Under the pieces are notes generated by a model, which saw only the letters and a list, made by a program, of their open reading frames with translations, was not told where the DNA came from and ran no database searches. A stretch of DNA of 36,945 nucleotides, taken from assembly GCA_964505325.1 (NCBI GenBank), contig CAZDHT010000018.1:1-36945 (forward strand), given 5' to 3'. Positions within the stretch are counted from its first letter, which is position 1. Each line of letters starts with the position of its first letter. Shown in pieces: positions 1 through 8,002 of the stretch. The stretch comes from CAZDHT01 sp964505325. GTDB lineage: Bacteria; Planctomycetota; PUPC01. Position numbers and translations under genes: made by a program.

Positions 1-492
1 GCGGAGAGGTGCAAGGCGAAGACCGGCGTTCGCATCAAGCTCGACGTCGGCCGCCAGCAGCGTCTTGACCTCCGGGGTGTGCCCTCCCACCGCGGCTAGG
101 TGAAGCGGGGCGACGCCGCATCGGTCCCGCACGCTCGCATCGGCTCCGTTTGCGAGGAGAAGCTGGACGACTGCGGAGTGGCCCCGAGCGGCCGCGGCGT
201 GCAGCGCCGTGCCGCCGGAAACGTCCTGCGCGGCCACCGACGCCCCCGCATCGAGCAGTACCCTTGCCACCTGCTCGCGGCCCTCCAGTGCCGCCCAATG
301 CAGTGGCGTACACCCCGTGGCGTCCTTCGCGTCGGCCGATGCGCCGCGGGCGAGGAAGCTCTTGACGGCTGAGACGTTCCCGTTGCGAGCGGCGTCATGA
401 ATCGAGGTCGGTTCGGGGGAGCAGCCGCCTGCGGCCAGGCCAATCAGGCCGAGGGCGACGAGGGCAATGGCGGGGTAACACTTCTTGACCAT
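1..492 (-). CDS. Ankyrin-repeat lipoprotein, 3' end outside the window
   Basis: The frame is open from an ATG at 492 to the window edge, 164 codons without a stop, so the C terminus is missing. It begins MVKKCYPAIALVALGLIGL and continues to a lipobox-like A-A-G-G-C with the cysteine at about residue 24, which suggests export and lipidation. From about residue 30 there are at least four ankyrin repeats of about 33 residues with the usual TPLHWAA, TALHAAA and APLHLAA helices and LLLANGAD-type turns. Ankyrin repeats bind protein partners; the partner here is unknown. It starts 36 bp after the stop of the upstream propeller gene on the same strand, so the two are probably cotranscribed. The family call is secure; the function is unknown. 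Confidence 0.8.
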   Translation of the reverse strand, partial: MVKKCYPAIALVALGLIGLAAGGCSPEPTSIHDAARNGNVSAVKSFLARGASADAKDATGCTPLHWAALEGREQVARVLLDAGASVAAQDVSGGTALHAAAARGHSAVVQLLLANGADASVRDRCGVAPLHLAAVGGHTPEVKTLLAADVELDANAGLRLAPLR

Positions 493-528
493 TCAAATGC
501 TCGTCTTCTGCCGAATGTGCGCCCGCGC

Positions 529-1623
529 TCACCAGGGTGCTTCCACGGTCTTGAGGCTTTGGCCGGAAAGAGCCGAGAACGTCAGCATCTTGCGCGCCGG
601 ATCGGACCGCAGGTTAGAGATCATGTCGAAGCCGCTGCTGATCGGCTCGCCATCTTTCAGCACGTACCATTGGTTCTCGCGTTTCACCACGCATGCGATG
701 GAGCGGCCGTCCGGGCTAAGGGTCAGGTCACGGAGCATTCCGGCCTCGATGGCGTCGCCGACCGGCTCGCCGTCCTTCAGAATCGTCCAGGAGCGCCCGG
801 TGACCGCCACGGCGACAATTGCCGCTCGGCCGTCAGGCCCGAACACGGGACGCGTCATCCGCTCGAGGCTCTCGTACGACTTGCCGACCGCGCGGTCGTC
901 CTTGATAATTGAATACGTCATGTCCGACATGACCACAAGCAGCACCGAGGCACCGTCGGGACTGACGCCCCATGTCTCGATCCGTTCGTAAGCGCTCGTG
1001 ATCGCCCGGCCATCCTTCACCAGCACCTGTCCGGCGGGAACCTTGGCAATGAACAGCACCGACGTGCCATCGGCGGCGAAAACCGGTTTGCCGGCCCATT
1101 CGTACGCGTCGGGCTGCTCCTCGCCGTTGCGGACGAAGTAGAACTGGTCGTCTCGGCTGGCGGTGAAGGCGAGGTCCTTGCCGTCCGGACTAAATACCGG
1201 GCCGTTTACGTAGTCGTAGCGCTTCCCCACGGCGCCGCCGTCACGCATCACGGTCCATTTCCCGTCAGCCCTGGCCACATATCCGACCGATCCCTTCGGC
1301 CCGGCCGTCAGACCGGCCACATACTCGTAGCCCTTGCCCAACTGCTCCTTGCCGCGTGTGACACTCCACGATCCGTCCGAGAGCCCGGCAACGACAAGAT
1401 CGCCGTCCGAAGTGACCACGGCTCTCTGGATGCGGTCGTATTCGCCGCTCGCCTTGACACCGTTCCGCGTGACCGTCTCTTTCCCATCGCTTCGCCGGAC
1501 GGTTGTGAATCCCGTACCGTTCCCGTTGATCTGCGCGGGGCGGTCAACACCACGGTCGCAGCCGCACGCCATGCCAAGAAGCAGTGGCGCGGCAGCGATC
1601 AAGCTGGTGCACGATAGGCGCAT
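529..1623 (-). CDS. Exported beta-propeller protein with WD40/PD40-like repeats (probable lipoprotein)
   Basis: A 364-residue protein with a hydrophobic N-terminal signal ending near G-M-A-C-G-C (cysteine 20). The lipobox is imperfect, so lipidation is only probable. The rest is seven to eight repeats of about 43 residues, each with an SPDG-type turn (FSPDGKDLAF, VSPDGASVLL, LSPDGRSIAC), then a W/Y-x-V/I-x-K-D-G strand and a G-K-x-Y-E-type strand. This pattern is typical of PD40/WD40-like or TolB-type propellers. No catalytic motif is visible. A GAGGA-like ribosome site lies just ahead of the ATG at 1623, and a good -10 box sits about 30 bp upstream. The protein could be a surface sensor or binding module. 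It is unrelated to the FlgD-Ig/NHL family further right, since it lacks the FlgD-like N-terminal domain. Confidence 0.75.
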   Translation of the reverse strand: MRLSCTSLIAAAPLLLGMACGCDRGVDRPAQINGNGTGFTTVRRSDGKETVTRNGVKASGEYDRIQRAVVTSDGDLVVAGLSDGSWSVTRGKEQLGKGYEYVAGLTAGPKGSVGYVARADGKWTVMRDGGAVGKRYDYVNGPVFSPDGKDLAFTASRDDQFYFVRNGEEQPDAYEWAGKPVFAADGTSVLFIAKVPAGQVLVKDGRAITSAYERIETWGVSPDGASVLLVVMSDMTYSIIKDDRAVGKSYESLERMTRPVFGPDGRAAIVAVAVTGRSWTILKDGEPVGDAIEAGMLRDLTLSPDGRSIACVVKRENQWYVLKDGEPISSGFDMISNLRSDPARKMLTFSALSGQSLKTVEAPW

Positions 1624-1650
1624 ATCGCATCCTCAAGTCCGTTCCACGAA

Positions 1651-1678
1651 ATTATACGCATCTGGGGGCCAACCGCAA
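1651..1678 (-). promoter_or_regulatory. Putative sigma-70-type promoter for the 1623-529 gene
   Basis: On the minus strand a perfect TATAAT (1651-1656) is preceded by a weak TTGCGG -35 element (1673-1678) with 16-nt spacing. The -10 box lies about 28 bp ahead of the start codon. It falls in the 238-bp gap after the lyase-like gene, which otherwise shows no gene or clear terminator. This is inference from consensus only. Confidence 0.45.
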
Positions 1679-1861
1679 GGCAGGGCGTTCAGTGCTTTGG
1701 TGACCGGACGTACATGGTGTACCCCGTGCACGGGCATCGCGGTGTCTGGGCAAGCGGCGGCTGCAAGAGTTGCGTTCCGTGGGGCAGGTGGCCAAGAAGA
1801 GGACCGCCCCCGAGCGACGTGCACCCCCGATTGCCGTACCACTGCGGCTTCTATTCCGTTC

Positions 1862-4726
1862 CTATTTCTCCGCCACGTTGCTGATTCCGCTACGGTTCAT
1901 GCTGTCGTCGAAGACGCGCACCGCGAAGTACTTTGCGTCGGCAGGCACGCCGCTCACCGTGAACGACTCCTGCGCTCCGGGGGCTTTGGGGGCCGACTCG
2001 CCGGACAGGTTCGTGGCCAGGAACCAGTTGCAGTAGTCTTTCTCTTTGAACTCATTGTAGATCGTCAGGAACGTGTCGTAGTCGACAATCCTTCTGTCGG
2101 AGCACTTGACCTGGTAGCGCAGCAGCCTGCCGCCCTGCTCGGCCGGAGCCGTGAAGGTGACCGTCGCCTTGTCGCCGTCCACCAACACCTTCAGATCCTT
2201 GACGGCCCCCGGCGCCCGCTCGTCCTTGCGCGGATGGCTCCATTCGTAGAACGTGCGTCCGGTCATATTGACGGATTCGCTGTGCACGCCGCTGACGTTG
2301 ACCCACGTGCCCACGCCGCCGAGGCCGTGCATCTTCTTCGCGTTGTGGCCTCGGTGCGAACCACCCCACCAGTAGTCGTAGGCCCGCTGCTTGAGCAGTT
2401 TCTCGCCAGTGAGCGAGTAGGCCCGGGCGGTGATGTCCGGGTGGAACCGCGCGAGGTAGCCGTTGATCTTGATGCCTTCGCCCAGCTTGGTGTCCGACCC
2501 GCAGGCCCAACTGGCCTGGTCCCAGGCGAACCCGCGCGTGGGGAAGTCAACGATGAAGCTGCCGTACGCCAGGTTGTAGTGTTTCTTCTGGAAGAGGAGT
2601 TTGGCCGCCGCCTGGCCATAGGCGATGCAGTGGTCCATCACGTCTTCGTTGCCGGTCTGGCGGTAGCTGCACTCCAGCGCGGCGGAGATGTAGGTGTACA
2701 TCCACGTGTGCGGGTTGACTACCGGCTGCCACTTGTGGCCGTCCTTGTCGACGAGGTACGAACCTTCCTGCCGGACGCCCAGTTCCTTCATCCTGGCCTC
2801 GCCCTTCCCGGCGGTGAGCGCATTGAAGCCCTTCCACTTCCTCTTGCTGCGCGGGATGCCGGGCGCCTTGGGCAGGCCGCGCAGCTCGGGCCGCGGCCGG
2901 CGGACGTAGACCTGCATGTAATGATCGTCGGCCTTGACGACGAACGGGTGGGTCGGCGCGGCCAGCCGGATCGCCGCGGTCAGGTAACAGGAGCGCGTGA
3001 AGTCGCGGCTGAAGTCGTTGGCCTTGCCGATGATCTTGCCCTTGGCGCGGACCTGGCTGTCGAAGTTCTGCTCGACCGAGTCGAGGGCGGCTTCGAGCGC
3101 GTCTCGCTCGCCGGTCAGGCAGAACCACATCGCCAGTCCGGATCCGTAGTTGTGGCAGTAGCATTGCTTGCTGTCGCTCAGGTTGTCGCATTCCTTGAAG
3201 TCACCTGCGCCCATCGCCATCTTGCCGAGATGTTTCATCGTCTTCGCCCGCCAGGCGCTGGGGGCGCCGTTGCGCAGGCCAGTGACCGGGTCCTTGCTGC
3301 GCTGCGGCTTGTTGCCCCAGCTTGGCCCGCCCTGGTTCCACCACACCGCGCCGTCTTTGTAGACCCAGCCGTCGGTCCGGAAGTTCTGCAGGTCCATGTT
3401 GTAGTTGGCCCAGCCCCGGGCGGCCCGAAAGAACGACCGCTGTCCGGTGCGCAGATACATCAGCAGCAGCGCCTCGGTACTGTCCTGCTCCGTCTCGTAG
3501 TGGTTGTCCATCCAGTGAATGTATCGGCCCGAGGGCATTCTCGAGCCGGGCGACTTCGGGACGCGGCGCTTGTCGTAGCTCCACTTCCACGAGTCGTAGC
3601 ACTTCAGCTCGTCGGCTTGAGAGCCGAACTTCCCGACCGCGAAGCACTGGGTTTCGCTGTACCACTGGGCCGGTGCCATGATGTGCAGCACGTTGCGGTC
3701 GGCCTTAGCCCGCGCAGCCAGGTCGCCGCCGGCCAGGTCGATCACGTACTGCGAGCTGTGGTGCGTGCTGTCCATCAGCAACAGGTTGCGGCTGCGCCAC
3801 GGCACCTTGCCGCCCGCCGCCTCTTCACGCGTGCCGATGCCCTTGAGCCGAAGGACGCCGTCCTTGGCCTCGACCTTGCGCGGCTGAATCTCGAAGTACA
3901 GGTCGTGCGCCGAGACGCCGCCGGCGCTGACCACGCCGTTCGCGCCCGCCGCGTCGCCGCCGCCCGCCAGCTTCAGGCTGATGAGCGACTCTTTGATCAT
4001 GCGGAACGTGAACTGGTCGGGGTTGCTGTTGGCGAGGATGTACTTGACGCGGACGCGGCTCTGGCCGGCCCAGCAGGTGATCCATGCGATGTACTGCATC
4101 TTGGTCTGGTCGTCGCCCTGGAACCGTCCGGCCATCTTGATCGTCGCCCGCATTGGGCCCGCCTCGTACACTTCGATCAGCCTCGGCGCTCCGGCAGTGT
4201 AGGTCTTCACGTCGTCCAGGTTGGTGATGTCGGTGTAGCTGACCGACCCGCCGCCGGCGACCTTCTTACCGCCGGCCTCGGCGCTGGTGAACAGGCTGAA
4301 CGGCGCGGTCTTGCTGATGGTGAAGCGGACCTTGCCGGTGTCGGCGCTGACCCCGGCATCGGCGTTGTCGACCTTCAGCGGCGCTGCCGGCGCTTTCGGG
4401 GCCGTGGAAGTGGTCAAGGTCAGTTTGGCTATCCCGTTGGCGGGCACGTCGAGTTGCGTGTCGACCAGTACCCAGCGCAGATAGCCCTTCCCGTCGACCA
4501 CCAGCGGATACACCTGCGCGGGAATCGCGACGCCATCCTTGACCACCGCGAACGCCTGATCCTTCTTGAACACGCCCCAAGGCAGAGGCACCCCGCCGCA
4601 GGCCGGCTCGGCCTCGCGGGCCACGCCTGCCGGTTCGCGCACCGTCAGCTTCAGGTTCAACTCCGCAGCCCGCGCCGCGGACACGCCCATCGCCATCACA
4701 CACGCCATCGCCACCAGATGTCTCAT
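1862..4726 (-). CDS. RIFT-barrel exo-rhamnogalacturonan lyase-like protein (PcRGLX/YetA-like)
   Basis: A 954-residue secreted protein with a signal peptide ending at about residue 20 (VSAARA|AELN). Residues about 22-110 carry the RIFT-barrel hallmark G-G-V-P-L-P-W-G-V, followed by Q-V-Y-P-L and YLRWVLVDTQ. Residues about 125-330 look like the central beta-sandwich (TGKVRFTIS, then YEAGPMRATIKMAGRF). Residues about 400-830 are Trp/His/Tyr-rich, with HYETEQDSTEALLLMYL and GWVYKDGAVWW, as expected of the alpha/alpha-toroid domain. From about residue 838 there is an Fn3-like tail that the second lyase-like gene lacks. Family knowledge points to exo-acting cleavage of rhamnogalacturonan-type chains, but many PVC members are uncharacterised, so the substrate is uncertain. 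The ATG at 4726 follows GAGGGACTGTAG. Confidence 0.75.
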   Translation of the reverse strand: MRHLVAMACVMAMGVSAARAAELNLKLTVREPAGVAREAEPACGGVPLPWGVFKKDQAFAVVKDGVAIPAQVYPLVVDGKGYLRWVLVDTQLDVPANGIAKLTLTTSTAPKAPAAPLKVDNADAGVSADTGKVRFTISKTAPFSLFTSAEAGGKKVAGGGSVSYTDITNLDDVKTYTAGAPRLIEVYEAGPMRATIKMAGRFQGDDQTKMQYIAWITCWAGQSRVRVKYILANSNPDQFTFRMIKESLISLKLAGGGDAAGANGVVSAGGVSAHDLYFEIQPRKVEAKDGVLRLKGIGTREEAAGGKVPWRSRNLLLMDSTHHSSQYVIDLAGGDLAARAKADRNVLHIMAPAQWYSETQCFAVGKFGSQADELKCYDSWKWSYDKRRVPKSPGSRMPSGRYIHWMDNHYETEQDSTEALLLMYLRTGQRSFFRAARGWANYNMDLQNFRTDGWVYKDGAVWWNQGGPSWGNKPQRSKDPVTGLRNGAPSAWRAKTMKHLGKMAMGAGDFKECDNLSDSKQCYCHNYGSGLAMWFCLTGERDALEAALDSVEQNFDSQVRAKGKIIGKANDFSRDFTRSCYLTAAIRLAAPTHPFVVKADDHYMQVYVRRPRPELRGLPKAPGIPRSKRKWKGFNALTAGKGEARMKELGVRQEGSYLVDKDGHKWQPVVNPHTWMYTYISAALECSYRQTGNEDVMDHCIAYGQAAAKLLFQKKHYNLAYGSFIVDFPTRGFAWDQASWACGSDTKLGEGIKINGYLARFHPDITARAYSLTGEKLLKQRAYDYWWGGSHRGHNAKKMHGLGGVGTWVNVSGVHSESVNMTGRTFYEWSHPRKDERAPGAVKDLKVLVDGDKATVTFTAPAEQGGRLLRYQVKCSDRRIVDYDTFLTIYNEFKEKDYCNWFLATNLSGESAPKAPGAQESFTVSGVPADAKYFAVRVFDDSMNRSGISNVAEK

Positions 4727-4811
4727 CTACAGTCCCTCATTTCCTTCGTTGTTCGAACAGCTATTTCCATACGTCGCCTTGCCCGTCGCACAGGTCGCTG
4801 CTGTATTCCGC

Positions 4812-4840
4812 ATTATATCTCTTGGCCTCGTTGCCGCCAA
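4812..4840 (-). promoter_or_regulatory. Putative sigma-70-type promoter for the 4726-1862 gene
   Basis: Read on the minus strand, TTGGCG (4835-4840) and a perfect TATAAT (4812-4817) are separated by 17 nt, about 86 bp ahead of the ATG. This fits the 272-bp gap that separates this gene from the cupin and suggests it is transcribed independently of the long upstream gene train. Confidence 0.5.
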
Positions 4841-4871
4841 TGTACTTGAGTGCATGCTGCCACGCGGCGCG

Positions 4872-5027
4872 CCCGACGCCCTGAGCATCTGCAGGAACCT
4901 GGAAAAGTCAATCAGGGAAGCGGCCAAAACCGCCGGGGAAGGCAACGAGTTCGATCCGGCATACTCCTGCACGCTCTGCACCACGGCGCTCATCAAGATC
5001 AGGAAGCTGTCCGTGAAACGACGGTCA
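4872..5027 (+). pseudogene. Inverted remnant of a RIFT-barrel lyase-like gene (C-terminal piece)
   Basis: On the plus strand, opposite to all neighbours, one frame reads DALSICRNLEKSIREAAK and then NEFDPAYSCTL. This aligns with the C-terminal part of the 7893-5362 protein, VALKICKDLEAAARKAG and NAFDPAYFCTLY, including a nearly identical DNA stretch around TTCGATCCGGCATA. Only about 50 residues are recognisable. There is no start, signal peptide or domain core, and the frame runs on to a stop at 5058-5060 without further similarity. The piece overlaps the 3' end of the cupin gene on the opposite strand. It is best explained as debris of a third lyase-family copy left by an inversion. Confidence 0.65.
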
Positions 5028-5340
5028 GGAAGTCGAACGGTACCTTGTGGGGATTCGTGAAGGCATGTGGGTCCCGAGAGTTGATAAGCCAGATCTCGCC
5101 CGCGTGCACCGTTCTTTCTTCCTTCCCGTCAGTCAGAATGCCTTTCCCCCGAAGGATGTAGTGCAGTTGCTCGTGTTTGTGCGAGTGGAGTTCGGTGACC
5201 GCATCGGGATCCAGACGGAAGTGTTTCAGGTTGAATTCGGCGCTCTGGCTGTCGCTGATGAGCAGCGACATCGTCGTCAAACTGAAACCGGGGCGATCAA
5301 CTTCCTCAAAAGCCGACTCTGACGGATCAATTCTGATCAT
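4999..5340 (-). CDS. Small single-domain cupin (cupin_2)
   Basis: A 113-residue protein with a cupin core. Motif 1 is LHSHKHEQLHYILRGKG, giving H52 and H54 as metal ligands; Gln58 sits where many cupins have Glu, a common variant. Motif 2 is GEIWLINSRDPHAF, giving H92. There is no signal peptide, so it is cytoplasmic. Such cupins bind a metal and act on, or sense, small sugars or acids. The role here is not determined, but uronate metabolism would fit the neighbours. The ATG at 5340 follows AAGGACTACC and lies 21 bp after the stop of the lyase-like gene, so it ends the gene train. Its last residues overlap the inverted remnant on the other strand, so the C terminus may have been altered by that rearrangement. 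Confidence 0.8.
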   Translation of the reverse strand: MIRIDPSESAFEEVDRPGFSLTTMSLLISDSQSAEFNLKHFRLDPDAVTELHSHKHEQLHYILRGKGILTDGKEERTVHAGEIWLINSRDPHAFTNPHKVPFDFLTVVSRTAS

Positions 5341-5361
5341 TGGTAGTCCTTATGTTCGTCC

Positions 5362-7893
5362 TCATTCGGGCGCTTGCGGCTTGACCTGCGATGCCGGGAC
5401 TGGGGCCCTGGCCGGTTCAATTCGTCTCTCGCCTTTCTTCAGCGGGTTCGGCGCCTGATTGAGCAGCCAATGGGCGGTCGCGGGAAAGTCGCCCAGGGTA
5501 CAGGCCTTGAGCAGGTTGTCGCCTTTGCCGTCGCCGAGAACCCGTCGCTTGTACTGTTCATCCCCGGTCAGGTGATAGAGCGCCGCGTATAGCGTGCAGA
5601 AATATGCCGGATCGAAGGCGTTGTCCTCTGAGGCACCCGCGCCGGCTTTCCTGGCCGCGGCTTCGAGGTCTTTGCAGATCTTCAGGGCCACAGGGTCACG
5701 ATAGTGCAGCGCGGTCATGGCCGCGGCGCGGGAGAAGATTTGCGTGAACCACCAGTTGATCTTCCCTGACTTCGCCTTCTTCTTGGTCGGCTTGGCCACG
5801 GCGATCGGGATAGAGCTTTGGAGCTTGATCACATCATCAAGGCGCCGCTGGGCCAGAGGGTCGCCGGTAAGCTCCCAGTAACGTTCGAGGGCGCGCCACG
5901 ACCAACCCGTGCGGCGGTGGGTCTCGGCTCTGGCATAGGCGGCCAGGGTCGCACCGTGACCGGCGATGATGCGCATGTTCTCAAAGGCACGCTGGTCACC
6001 GAAGAGCAGGTAACGGTCATAGACCAGATCCATGGTCATGTGGGCGTTATTGGGAAGCGCCCACTTGTTGCGATAGAACTTGCCCTCTGAGAACTTCCGG
6101 GTTTCAGCGTTTTCAGGCTGCGGCCGGGTAGCTCCGCCTTCACAGTTGAAGGCCCGGGAAAAGGTCTTTCGGTCACCGAAGCTGAGGGCATCAATGCCCT
6201 CAATGCGGTAGTTGCGCACGTCGCGGAAATTGCGACTGCGTCGGTTTCCGGCCGCAAGCCAGTTGCGGAAACCGGTCCAGTACCAGCGATAGAGGTAGAA
6301 GTCCTCCTTGATGGGCTGACGGGCGCCCTTGGTGGAATGCCCGCCAAAGGCCTGCCAGGAACTGCCGAGTACCTGCCAGCCGAAACCGTTGCCCCAGTAC
6401 GCGTCGGCCGTGAGCCGTCGACGATTTCGGATTTCCATGTCATAGTCCGATCCGCCCACGACGGTCTTGATAAAGAAGCTCTTTGGAACGGAGGACGGGC
6501 CGAGGTCGGTGAGCGCACCCGTGGCGGCGATATGCTCAATCTCCGGACGCAAGAAGACCGGATACTCCCATGAGTCGGCGAACACGTGGCCATAGGGTCG
6601 GCCGCGGGCGTTCATGGCGTAGCCGCAGGGCTTGCCCTTGGCGTAGAACAGGTAATAGATCTCATAGCCCTTGCCACTGCCGTCTTCAACGTAGAAAGGA
6701 ACCTTGCACTCCCGGGGGAAAGCTCCAAAGCGGAGGATGCCGTCGGCGTTCACGCTGGCGGCCTTTGGGAACTGCTGCCAGAAGTCACGAGAGTGCATCG
6801 CGACGCCGCCCGCGCTCTCGCCGGCGACAAGCGTGCCACGGGTACGGTCGCCAGTGGAGAGGATCTCTTCTCCCTTCTCTTTGGTATGGCGCAGGATCCT
6901 GTAGCCCTTGAAGCTGACCGTGCTGCCCTTCGGGAAGCCGGTACCGCCCGGTCCCCGGCCGCTGTAGCCCTGGCAGACCTGCCAGGATTCCGCGCCGTTG
7001 GAGTCCTGGTATATGGTGAGTTGACCGCCCTGCAGTCCCCCGCCAATGGGCGAAGATCCATAGGCGGTGTACCCGCCGGCACCGTTCTTGTATCTGAGCA
7101 ATAGCGAGGCATCCTCGAACGTCGGCTCGCCGATGGACTCGGGCGCGTTGTTGCAGACCACGTAGTCCACCTTGACCGCCCGGCTCCCGGCGAAGAAGTC
7201 CATGAAGATGTCGAACATGTACATGCCCTTGCTGTACCCCTTGCCTTCGGGATTCAGGTGCCGCCCGCGGGCGCGCACCCGCACGCGCAGAGGCCCTTCT
7301 TCAATAACCTCGACGCTTTCGGTGCCGGCCGAGGAGTAATACTTGTTGCCGAAGGTGTCTTCCACCACGGAACCGGCTTCAGGCGTGGACTCGATGAGTT
7401 CCACTCCGTCGACTACCACCTTGTCCAGGAACGCGAACTCCTTGCGGCTGATCGTGAACTGGGCCGGACCGGTATCGATTGTCAGCCGGTCTTCGGTCTT
7501 CTTGACCGAGACCGGCTGTTCGGGAACTGCTGCCGCGGCATCTTTCGCCGGGCGCAGGTAGTACACGACCGAGTCGGATTTCCTGGCATTGGCCGCGAGA
7601 TCGACGAGGATCCAGCGAATGGAGTTGTCCGCGCGCCAGTAGCGGGCCAGAACCCGGAACTGCGCGGGGACTTGAACGGCCTTGCCGGCGGCATCGGTCG
7701 TCCAGAGCCGAAGATCGCTCGCCTTCATCGCCTGACCGGGCAGAAGAGGGACCCCTCCGGAGACATGGCGCAGACCGCCCTGCCCCCAGTTCTCAGTCAG
7801 ATTGAGTTTGATCTCCCAAGCCTGAGCATCACCGGCGAACAGAGCAATACCCAGGAAAAAGGCAACAACAAAAGTCTGAGCTCGATGCGTCAT
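5362..7893 (-). CDS. RIFT-barrel exo-rhamnogalacturonan lyase-like protein, second copy
   Basis: An 843-residue exported protein with signal peptide 1-25 (FAGDAQA|WEIK). The N-terminal barrel has SGGVPLLPGQ, VPAQFRVLARYW and SIRWILVDLA, the same pattern as the 4726-1862 gene. The central sandwich has TGPAQFTISRK and IEEGPLRVRVRARGRH. The C-terminal half is helical and aromatic-rich (NNAHMTMDLVYDRYLLFGD, RALERYWELTGDP), as in the toroid domain of PcRGLX-type lyases. It lacks the Fn3 tail of the other copy and is clearly diverged from it, so the two probably act on different linkages (inference). The start has a strong GGAGGAGACTC site. It lies 109 bp after a FlgD-Ig/NHL gene and 21 bp before the cupin. 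Confidence 0.75.
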   Translation of the reverse strand: MTHRAQTFVVAFFLGIALFAGDAQAWEIKLNLTENWGQGGLRHVSGGVPLLPGQAMKASDLRLWTTDAAGKAVQVPAQFRVLARYWRADNSIRWILVDLAANARKSDSVVYYLRPAKDAAAAVPEQPVSVKKTEDRLTIDTGPAQFTISRKEFAFLDKVVVDGVELIESTPEAGSVVEDTFGNKYYSSAGTESVEVIEEGPLRVRVRARGRHLNPEGKGYSKGMYMFDIFMDFFAGSRAVKVDYVVCNNAPESIGEPTFEDASLLLRYKNGAGGYTAYGSSPIGGGLQGGQLTIYQDSNGAESWQVCQGYSGRGPGGTGFPKGSTVSFKGYRILRHTKEKGEEILSTGDRTRGTLVAGESAGGVAMHSRDFWQQFPKAASVNADGILRFGAFPRECKVPFYVEDGSGKGYEIYYLFYAKGKPCGYAMNARGRPYGHVFADSWEYPVFLRPEIEHIAATGALTDLGPSSVPKSFFIKTVVGGSDYDMEIRNRRRLTADAYWGNGFGWQVLGSSWQAFGGHSTKGARQPIKEDFYLYRWYWTGFRNWLAAGNRRSRNFRDVRNYRIEGIDALSFGDRKTFSRAFNCEGGATRPQPENAETRKFSEGKFYRNKWALPNNAHMTMDLVYDRYLLFGDQRAFENMRIIAGHGATLAAYARAETHRRTGWSWRALERYWELTGDPLAQRRLDDVIKLQSSIPIAVAKPTKKKAKSGKINWWFTQIFSRAAAMTALHYRDPVALKICKDLEAAARKAGAGASEDNAFDPAYFCTLYAALYHLTGDEQYKRRVLGDGKGDNLLKACTLGDFPATAHWLLNQAPNPLKKGERRIEPARAPVPASQVKPQAPE

Positions 7894-8002
7894 GAGTCTC
7901 CTCCAAAGAAGTTACAGCGACGGGCACTCGCCTGCAACCGAACGGGGTCAAACCTGAAATACCACGAATGCCCGCCTGCATCAGCCCTGCATGCTCCCCC
8001 GT

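Noticed and set aside
1334..4849. 1,171-codon plus-strand open frame
   Set aside because: Antisense to the well-supported lyase-like gene and the propeller gene. Arg/Val/Ala-rich composition without domains, as expected for a high-GC shadow frame.
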